Positions 5,436 through 10,275 of a DNA stretch of 10,275 nucleotides are shown piece after piece (positions within the stretch are counted from its first letter, which is position 1; each line of letters starts with the position of its first letter). A program made the translations under genes and the position numbers. A model generated the notes under the pieces. It saw only the letters and a list, made by a program, of their open reading frames with translations. It did not search any database and had not been told where the DNA came from. The DNA comes from JAOABV01 sp964473505 (GTDB taxonomy: Bacteria; Hydrothermota; Tepidihabitantia; Tepidihabitantales; CAIPLT01), in NCBI GenBank assembly GCA_964473505.1, contig CAYYPG010000077.1:1-10275 (forward strand), given 5' to 3'.

Positions 5436-6743
5436 ATGAGCATCTACGAAATTATTACTAAAAAGAAACAAGGTAAAGAATTAACTTCAGAAGAGATTAA
5501 CTATTTAGTTAACGGATATACTCAAGGTGAAATTCCGGACTATCAGTTCTCGGCATTTTTAATGGCGGTCTATTTTCAAGGAATGAGTTTTCAAGAAACA
5601 ACCGATTTCACAAAGGCGATAATGTATTCGGGTAAAGTGTTTGACCTTTCAGAAATTTCTAAACCTAAAATTGATAAACATTCAACCGGCGGTGTGGGCG
5701 ATAAGGTTTCTTTAGTGTTAGCACCATTAGTAGCAGATTGTGGTATTGTCGTGCCGATGTGTTCAGGAAGAGGTCTGGGACATACTGGCGGTACTTTAGA
5801 CAAACTGGAGTCAATCCCGCACTTCCGAACTAATTTAACCGCAAAAGAATTTATACAACAATTGAAGAAAATTGGCTGTGCCCTGATTGGTCAAACTGAG
5901 GAATTAGCACCGGCAGATAAGAAGATATATGCGCTAAGAGATGTAACCGCAACCGTTGATTCAATTCCATTAATCGCCGCCTCCATTATGTCAAAAAAAT
6001 TAGCCGAAGGAATTGACGGCTTAGTTTTGGATGTTAAAACCGGATTAGGTGCATTTATGCGCAAATTAACGGATGCTAAAAAATTAGCAAAAATTATGTG
6101 CGAAATTGGAAAACGAATGAAAAAAAAAGTCACCGCAATAATTACTGATATGAACCAACCGTTAGGCAATACAGTCGGCAATGCCTTAGAAGTGATTGAA
6201 TCCATTGAAACCTTAAAAGGCAAAGGACCCAAAGACTTATTACAAGTAACAATGATTTTAGCCGAAGAGATGTTAGTAATCAGTGGTATGAAACGAAGCC
6301 GAGCAAGAAAAATGTTAAAGCAAAGCATTAAATCTGGTTCTGCCCTAAAAAAATTTCGAGAAGTAATAAAAGCCCAAGCCGGCGATGAGCGGGTAATTGA
6401 TGACTATACAATTTTACCGCAACCCCAATATGAATATCAAATCAGAAGTCCGAGCTCAGGATATATTCATAAAGTTGATGCTTTAACAACCGGACTTCTC
6501 GCCGTAGAATTAGGTTGCGGCCGAAAAACACTCACTGACCAGATTGATTATAGTGCAGGAATAATCTTTTATAAAAAAGTCGGTGATAAAGTTAATAAAG
6601 ACGAAGTGCTGGCAAAGATAGTGGGACAAAATCAGAATAAAGTAAAAAGCGTTGCCGAACAAATATTGTCCGCATATCAGATAACTAAAACCCAATACCG
6701 TAAACCTTCATCCCTAATAAAATTTTATTACCGAGACATATAA
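5436..6743 (+). CDS. pdp: Pyrimidine-nucleoside / thymidine phosphorylase
   Basis: Cytoplasmic salvage enzyme that splits thymidine, deoxyuridine or uridine with phosphate into base and (deoxy)ribose-1-phosphate. The phosphate-binding KHSTGGVGDK (81-90) and the family signature SGRGLGHTGGTLDKLE (110-125) are intact. The base-binding residues Arg168, Ser183 and Lys187 stand in YALRDVTATVDSIP and AASIMSKKLAEG. The C-terminal alpha/beta domain (about 340-430) includes SPSSGYIHKVDALTTG and ends with the usual glycine-rich turn region. At 435 residues it has the standard length. Sequence alone does not separate the broad-specificity type (pdp) from strict thymidine phosphorylase (deoA); pdp is my preference because of the Gram-positive-like length and numbering. 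It follows the ComEA-like gene by 11 bases without a Shine-Dalgarno and is probably last in the operon. Confidence 0.93.
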   Translation: MSIYEIITKKKQGKELTSEEINYLVNGYTQGEIPDYQFSAFLMAVYFQGMSFQETTDFTKAIMYSGKVFDLSEISKPKIDKHSTGGVGDKVSLVLAPLVADCGIVVPMCSGRGLGHTGGTLDKLESIPHFRTNLTAKEFIQQLKKIGCALIGQTEELAPADKKIYALRDVTATVDSIPLIAASIMSKKLAEGIDGLVLDVKTGLGAFMRKLTDAKKLAKIMCEIGKRMKKKVTAIITDMNQPLGNTVGNALEVIESIETLKGKGPKDLLQVTMILAEEMLVISGMKRSRARKMLKQSIKSGSALKKFREVIKAQAGDERVIDDYTILPQPQYEYQIRSPSSGYIHKVDALTTGLLAVELGCGRKTLTDQIDYSAGIIFYKKVGDKVNKDEVLAKIVGQNQNKVKSVAEQILSAYQITKTQYRKPSSLIKFYYRDI

Positions 6744-6744
6744 A

Positions 6745-6784
6745 ATAGCGATTTCTCCTCAAAGTTCTGTATCGGCTATCTTTT
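6745..6784 (+). terminator. Possible terminator after the phosphorylase gene
   Basis: ATAGC-GAT (6745-6752) can pair with ATC-G-GCTAT (6771-6779), a stem of five plus three pairs with one bulged base and an 18-base loop, followed by CTTTT. It begins one base after the stop codon. The large loop and short T-run make it weak. Confidence 0.3.
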
Positions 6785-7095
6785 CAAGAAATAATTTTTC
6801 TTTTAATCAATGCTATTTTAAGCCATTCGCGATGCTTAACTAATTCCCATTATTATATACTCCTATAGTTCTTAATGTAAGCGTCAAGATTTTTGTGTAA
6901 ATTGGTTTTTCTTCTATGGGCGAACTCTCTTTGCTTAATAAATATGGCTAAGCCAGGCCGAGCAGACATCTTTTTCTTTATTAACATATCGCTATTGAAT
7001 TTACTAGACACTGTCTTCTTAATTACTGTTGACCAGTGGATTGAAGAAATAAAAAAGAAATATGCCCTGAGGTCCACTGGTTCTTAGATAGCAAA
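6785..7095. other. Gene-free stretch with inverted repeats and degenerate coding fragments
   Basis: Between the phosphorylase gene and dinB lie roughly 370 bases without a recognisable gene. Open frames of 64 residues (plus, 6893-7087, ending IEEIKKKYALRSTGS) and 74 residues (minus, 6853-7077) overlap one another, match no family I know and have no ribosome binding site. A second copy of the nine bases at 6744-6752 occurs inverted at 6988-6996. Degraded coding DNA is possible. Confidence 0.35.
7032..7081. repeat. Long-armed inverted repeat (hairpin)
   Basis: ACCAGTGGA (7032-7040) and TCCACTGGT (7073-7081) are perfect inverted nine-base arms, extendable by G-T pairs on both sides, with an A-rich 32-base loop. 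The arms are GC-richer than their surroundings. There is no T-run next to it. It could be part of an RNA, a protein-binding site or the scar of a mobile element. Confidence 0.4.
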
Positions 7096-7120
7096 AAACT
7101 AATAAGTTTAGTTTCTTTTT
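7096..7120. terminator. Probable bidirectional intrinsic terminator between convergent genes
   Basis: AAACTAA (7096-7102) pairs with TTAGTTT (7108-7114) around a five-base loop. TTTTT follows on the plus strand, and six A at 7093-7098 give a T-run on the minus strand. It sits at the end of dinB (stop at 7119-7121), where the plus-strand operon and the minus-strand cluster converge. The stem has only one G-C pair, so efficiency is uncertain. Confidence 0.45.
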
Positions 7121-8438
7121 AGAGGAGTTTGGAACTTTGAAAAGACAATGGATTAATTCGGCGATGTTCTGCATTAAGAAAACAGCCAACTTTCTTACGG
7201 ATAAAAGTTTTAACTGGTTTACGAAAAACGACAGCTAAATCCATAATCTCTTCACCATATTTATCCTTTATTTTCGCCACCGACTCTAACAGCCGAGTAA
7301 TTTTCGGCTGATTAGAAAATAGATTTAATTGCCAATGCTCAGATTTTACTAAATTACTTACACTCACACCAACTAGTCTAATTCCAGTTTTTGTGCACAT
7401 TGATATTGGATAATATCTCTTAAATAATTGATAGGCGGTACGGGCAATCACTGTGGGATAATTAGTATATTCAGAGATTGTTTCGGATTTGCTAAAAGTT
7501 GCAAGATCTGAAGTTCTAAGGACTAAAGCAATGGTTTTGCCCATTAATCCTTCTTTTTGTAATCTTCGTGTTACTTTACTGGTAAGATAATAGATATACC
7601 ACTTTATTGTCTCAAAATCATTGGTGTCATAAGGAAGAGTATAGGAATGTCCTACAGATTTTATCTCAAGAGTGTTCGCCGGGTTAACAATCTCTTCACA
7701 AATACCATTGGCTGACCGATGGATTATTTCACCATACTTGCCAAATTTTTCTTTGAGGATTGCTATGGGAAAGCGGGCTAAATCGCCAATCGTTTTAATG
7801 CCTAATTTATTGAGATGAATTTTCATTCGCTGACCAACACCGATTAATTCTTCAACTGGTAATGGCCAGAGAATTGTCGGCACATCAGGATATTTAATAA
7901 TCGTAAGGCCATCAGGTTTGTTAATATCAGCAGCCATTTTTGCCAGAAGTTTATTCGGACCAATGCCAATCGAACAGGTTAAATTTAACTCTTCTTTAAT
8001 TCGGACTTTAATCTTTTGGGCAATTTCTACTGGTGAGCCCCTTAATCTTTGGACATGGGTTACATCTAAAAATGCCTCATCAATTGAAAACGGTTCAACT
8101 AAATCTGTGAATTCGTGATAAATTTCAAGTAGTCGATAGCAATAATCGAGATATTTATCTTGGTTGCCGACTACAACCACTCCATTCGGACAGAGTTTTT
8201 GGGCTTCAGGCAAAGACATTCCCGATTTTACACCTAAGCGTTTTGCTTCATAAGAAGCCGCAGTAACAACACTGCGTTTATACGGACTACCCGTAACAAA
8301 GACTGGTTTACCTTTAAGATGCGGGTTGTGAACTTGTTCAATTTGAGCAAAGAAAGCGTCCATATCAATCAACATGATTGTTGGACACTGATCTTCCAAC
8401 GAGGTCAGTTTCTGTTTTTCTTGTAATGGGTAATTCAT
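7119..8438 (-). CDS. dinB: DNA polymerase IV (Y-family translesion polymerase)
   Basis: A 439-residue error-prone polymerase of the DinB/UmuC family that copies past damaged bases. The metal-binding acidic residues are Asp25 in LIDMDAFFAQIE and Asp120-Glu121 in FSIDEAFLDV, and Phe30 sits at the steric-gate position. CSIGIGPNKLLAKMAADINKPDGL (starting at 155) is the usual palm motif. A helix-hairpin-helix is at about 195-221, and the little-finger domain runs from about 255 to 365. QLNLF (370-374) matches the beta-clamp binding motif, followed by DKYGEEIMDLAVVF. The tail after 408 is basic and variable. The ATG at 8438 is one base after the TAA of a frame upstream and has no Shine-Dalgarno, so translational coupling is possible; Met22 is an alternative start just before the conserved core. 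Downstream of lexA on the same strand, it is probably SOS-controlled. Confidence 0.95.
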   Translation of the reverse strand: MNYPLQEKQKLTSLEDQCPTIMLIDMDAFFAQIEQVHNPHLKGKPVFVTGSPYKRSVVTAASYEAKRLGVKSGMSLPEAQKLCPNGVVVVGNQDKYLDYCYRLLEIYHEFTDLVEPFSIDEAFLDVTHVQRLRGSPVEIAQKIKVRIKEELNLTCSIGIGPNKLLAKMAADINKPDGLTIIKYPDVPTILWPLPVEELIGVGQRMKIHLNKLGIKTIGDLARFPIAILKEKFGKYGEIIHRSANGICEEIVNPANTLEIKSVGHSYTLPYDTNDFETIKWYIYYLTSKVTRRLQKEGLMGKTIALVLRTSDLATFSKSETISEYTNYPTVIARTAYQLFKRYYPISMCTKTGIRLVGVSVSNLVKSEHWQLNLFSNQPKITRLLESVAKIKDKYGEEIMDLAVVFRKPVKTFIRKKVGCFLNAEHRRINPLSFQSSKLL

Positions 8439-8445
8439 TTTAATG

Positions 8446-8697
8446 CCACAAGAATCTTATCTCGGTGCGGTAGGGCATAATATTTTTTGGTAAATCCAGT
8501 ATCGATATGTTAAAGAGATGCTCTCCTTGGTTTAGCCAATTAATTAGAAAAGTGAACGCCCCTATAGAAAAAACAATTTCCACAAAAATCTTGATACATA
8601 CACTCGGTGCGATAATTTTTTGAATGCTTTTGGTAATAGTTGGCATCAGAATCTTTGAAAATAAGCAAATCATAAAAACTCATCTCGGTTCTATTGG
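8446..8697. repeat. Three degenerate copies of a short motif
   Basis: On the minus strand, (G/A)(C/A)ACCGAG followed by an ATxAGxTTyTTGTGG-like sequence occurs at 8446-8472, 8580-8615 (with a seven-base insertion) and, more diverged, 8671-8697. All have the same orientation. The first two share CTCGGTGCG and CCACAA(A/G)AATCTT on the plus strand. They account for the repeated RTE tripeptide in the broken frames. Confidence 0.45.
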
Positions 8698-8698
8698 G

Positions 8699-8789
8699 TT
8701 TTGAACCATGTTCCAACTGATCCGGCAATATTAGAGCCGTCATTGGGGTATGTTGAAAGTTTTGAACTTATCATGTTCCCACTGATACC
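8699..8789. repeat. Direct repeat of a GAAC...GTTC-containing motif
   Basis: TTTTGAACCATGTTCCAACTGAT (split as TTTTGAAC, CATGTTC, CAACTGAT; 8699-8722) recurs at 8760-8789 as TTTTGAAC, TTATCATGTTC, CCACTGAT, differing mainly by four inserted bases. Each copy contains GAAC and GTTC as inverted arms, spaced by three and seven bases. Upstream of dinB such arms suggest an operator, but the unequal spacing argues against a common dimer site. Confidence 0.45.
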
Positions 8790-9130
8790 TGGATATAAAA
8801 GCATATGTTTCTTCAGCAAAATCATATCCTTTTGAACTATCAAACTTTTGAATTTTAGGTATTAACATATTTTTATTGGTCTTCGGAACTAGGCACAAGG
8901 TGTGTCAATATTCATCCGTAGAAAACCTGAAAAACACTCAAAAGACACCAATGCCCATAAGAAAAAATCAACAATTATGCTTCTGCATTTTATGCCTTCT
9001 AAACCGATATTGACTTTGCCAGAGCTCTCTCAGTAGAGTAGATGCTTCTTTATAAGAGATAAAAGAGCGTTGGCCAAAACAAATAAGGGATAACATTTCA
9101 GGTTATTGTGGACCCTGGATTTTTATATGT

Positions 9131-9382
9131 TCATTCAAATCCAATCTTTTGCAGACGCCAGACCAGGTTAGCGGTATTAAATTCTAATTCGTAAACATTA
9201 TCGTTATTATCCGAGACGGCAAACCCGTAGATTAGAAAATTTCCTTCGCGTCTTTGCCAATGACCATTAACTTGACATATTTGATAAGTCCGCTTCCGCC
9301 AATAGAACATTTTCGGAATTATTCCCGGACTATTGAAAACACAAACAACCGCAATGGGTTCTTCAATAGTTTCATAATGCAT
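9131..9382 (-). CDS. Small DUF6504-like protein in the SOS cluster
   Basis: An 83-residue soluble protein. Its pattern is EEPIAVV (7-13), a PKMFYWRKRTYQICQVNGHWQRRE segment from about 23 to 46, then FLIYGFAV, VYELEF and LVWRLQKIGFE. It resembles DUF6504-type small proteins: 'EPIEV', 'F.WRGR.Y.V.EV...W', then a strand such as 'YEL' and a closing 'W.L...'. Members of that family are often found beside Y-family polymerase and other SOS genes; their function is not known to me. The gene starts 64 bases after the lexA stop on the same strand, which fits co-transcription, and dinB lies 700 bases further on. No Shine-Dalgarno is visible before the ATG. Family assignment is from memory of the pattern, not a search. 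Confidence 0.7.
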   Translation of the reverse strand: MHYETIEEPIAVVCVFNSPGIIPKMFYWRKRTYQICQVNGHWQRREGNFLIYGFAVSDNNDNVYELEFNTANLVWRLQKIGFE

Positions 9383-9446
9383 AACAATAAAACCAGAACC
9401 TAATTGCGAGCCTCGAGCTAAGCTTACAAAAGCAAAAAACTAATGG

Positions 9447-10070
9447 CTATCTACCAACTTTTCGAAATAAGCCGATGACTTTGCCGATGATTCTTACTTC
9501 TTCCGAATCTTTTTTTATCGTAATGGTCGGAAATTTTTTATTGGCAGGTACCAATAGGATTTGGTCGTTTTTGGGATAGTAATATTTTAAGGTGACCTCT
9601 TCGCCAATCAGAACTGCAACAATATCATTTTTTTCCGCAATACTTTGAGGATGAATAAAGACCAAATCACCCTGATAGATGCCCGCGTCTTTCATAGAAT
9701 CGCCTTTTACCCGTAATGCAAAAACATCCTTGCCTTTTATCAGATAACGGTCAATTTTTATATTGCCTTCGATGTTTTCTACTGCCAGTATTGGTTGGCC
9801 CGCTGCAACTTTTCCGACAATCGGAACGATGATATAATCATCCTTAATTACTGCAGATTTTTCAAGTAATTCAATGGTTCGCGCCCGATAGTGTCTTTTA
9901 CGAATATAACCCTTTTTTTGAATCGCATTGAGATGATCAAAGACACTTGGCTTGGTCATCTTAAAATGCTCGGCAATCTCATCATACGATGGCGGATAAC
10001 CATTACGCTCAAGATACTCTTTTATGAACTTAATAATACCTGCTTGTTTTTTAGTTAATTCTTTACTCAT
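9447..10070 (-). CDS. lexA: LexA SOS-response repressor, self-cleaving
   Basis: Repressor of DNA-damage genes that is inactivated by RecA-stimulated self-cleavage. It has 207 residues: an N-terminal winged helix (about 1-68) with LTKKQAGIIKFIKEYLERNGYPPSYDEIA and the recognition helix near KPSVFDHLNAIQKKGYI, then a peptidase S24 domain. The scissile bond is Ala90-Gly91 in VAAGQP, with Ser125 in VKGDSMKDAGI as nucleophile and Lys162 in VTLKYYY as general base; all are intact. The open frame reaches back to 10262, but the extra 64 residues are unlike any LexA. A perfect promoter ends six bases before the ATG at 10070, so that ATG is the start. It heads a minus-strand group with a DUF6504-like gene and dinB. 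Confidence 0.96.
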   Translation of the reverse strand: MSKELTKKQAGIIKFIKEYLERNGYPPSYDEIAEHFKMTKPSVFDHLNAIQKKGYIRKRHYRARTIELLEKSAVIKDDYIIVPIVGKVAAGQPILAVENIEGNIKIDRYLIKGKDVFALRVKGDSMKDAGIYQGDLVFIHPQSIAEKNDIVAVLIGEEVTLKYYYPKNDQILLVPANKKFPTITIKKDSEEVRIIGKVIGLFRKVGR

Positions 10071-10076
10071 ATCAAT

Positions 10077-10105
10077 ATTATACCTAACTTTTGTAATGAT
10101 GTCAA
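10077..10105 (-). promoter_or_regulatory. Consensus sigma-70 promoter of lexA giving a leaderless mRNA
   Basis: On the minus strand, TTGACA (10100-10105), a 17-base spacer and TATAAT (10077-10082), both hexamers matching consensus fully. Only six bases lie between the -10 and the ATG at 10070, so a start seven bases after the -10 falls on the A of the start codon. No Shine-Dalgarno could be present. Confidence 0.8.
10085..10096. promoter_or_regulatory. Candidate operator in the lexA promoter spacer
   Basis: TAACTTTTGTAA on the plus strand, an inverted repeat with one mismatch (TAAC-N4-GTAA). It lies within CCTAACTTTTGTAAT, which resembles CCTAACTTATGTTAT in the sigma factor promoter. Its place between -35 and -10 would let a bound repressor block transcription, as expected for LexA autoregulation. 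Binder inferred. Confidence 0.35.
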
Positions 10106-10153
10106 GAATAAATTTTTGGTTGTTTGAAATAAAGGGGTTGAGTACATAAATGA

Positions 10154-10171
10154 GATACGTTCGTATCCGAA
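10154..10171. repeat. Overlapping inverted repeats upstream of lexA
   Basis: GATAC-GTTC-GTATC (10154-10167) overlaps TTCG-TATC-CGAA (10160-10171). They lie about 50 bases upstream of the lexA -35, so a regulatory role is possible but the distance is long for a repressor. The remaining DNA to 10275 holds nothing I recognise. Confidence 0.3.
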
Positions 10172-10275
10172 ATGATGATATAGAGAATTTTTTTATATCT
10201 TTATTGTGTCGCCGACAATTTTTTACTGTCGCTCCAACACCAAATCGCAACTGAATCGACAACTATAAAACCGCA

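Larger units (their letters stand above)
8440..9096 (-). pseudogene. Broken, unrecognised coding stretch upstream of dinB
   Basis: Several short minus-strand frames follow one another here. At 9096-8968 is a 42-residue frame (FISYKEASTLLRELWQSQ inside). At 8868-8740 is another of 42 residues (KGYDFAEETYAFISRYQW). At 8743-8540 are 67 residues, overlapping the previous stop as ATGA. About 8560-8440 lies in a different frame, ending LPKNIMPYRTEIRFLWH and TAA. Their composition looks coding and the last frame stops one base before dinB. The phrase RTE recurs three times (NRTEMSF, YRTECMYQDF, YRTEIRFLW), reflecting repeated DNA. One or two genes decayed by frameshifts, or a block of degenerate repeats, are both possible. 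I do not recognise any family. Confidence 0.35.

Noticed and set aside
5115..5471. 118-residue minus-strand frame
   Set aside because: Antisense to the ComEA-like gene and the start of the phosphorylase gene; no recognisable domain.
5891..6328. 145-residue minus-strand frame
   Set aside because: Lies wholly antisense to the pyrimidine-nucleoside phosphorylase gene, whose motifs are intact; a shadow frame.
6853..7087. Two overlapping frames of 64 and 74 residues on opposite strands
   Set aside because: Neither matches a family I know nor has a ribosome binding site. At most one could be real, so they are described only as possible degraded DNA.
10071..10262. 64-residue N-terminal extension of the LexA frame
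   Set aside because: It is unlike LexA proteins and contains a perfect promoter ending six bases before the normal start, so it is non-coding upstream DNA.

Overview
The window is AT-rich bacterial DNA. Genes for a lipid A-type acyltransferase and an Mla-type (MlaE/F/D) lipid transporter point to a cell with an outer membrane. The divergence of the proteins, the near absence of Shine-Dalgarno sequences and a 100-N scaffold gap suggest a metagenome-assembled genome from a poorly sampled diderm phylum. A WOR-3/Stahlbacteria-like lineage is only a guess, because no rRNA or other phylogenetic marker is present.

Left edge (1-1755): an ECF-type sigma factor gene lies on the minus strand, with an extended -10 promoter so close to the ATG that the mRNA should have almost no leader. 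About 1.1 kb without a convincing gene follows. It holds one doubtful small reading frame, a GC-rich motif resembling an insertion-sequence end, a perfect 24-bp palindrome, and an AT-rich stretch carrying two different pairs of imperfect direct repeats just before the main operon.

Centre (1756-6743, plus strand): a probable operon of lpxL/htrB-like acyltransferase, mlaE permease, mlaF ATPase, mlaD MCE protein, a membrane-anchored ComEA-like helix-hairpin-helix protein, and pyrimidine-nucleoside (thymidine) phosphorylase. The first four make and move envelope lipids; the last two concern DNA binding/uptake and nucleoside salvage. The acyltransferase gene contains a false gap: the same 15 bases stand on both sides of 100 Ns, and collapsing gap plus duplicate restores a 298-residue protein in frame.

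Right part (7119-10070, minus strand): an SOS-type cluster of lexA, a small DUF6504-like protein, a stretch of broken reading frames with repeated motifs, and dinB (DNA polymerase IV). LexA has the intact autocleavage site and Ser/Lys dyad. Its promoter is a perfect TTGACA-17-TATAAT placed so that transcription should begin at the ATG (leaderless). A related inverted-repeat motif lies in the promoter spacers of both lexA and the sigma factor gene and is a candidate shared operator.

I found no tRNA, rRNA, CRISPR array, intact transposon or clearly new multi-gene system. The points most worth following are the leaderless promoters with the shared motif, the repeats upstream of the lipid operon, and the decayed stretch between the DUF6504-like gene and dinB.
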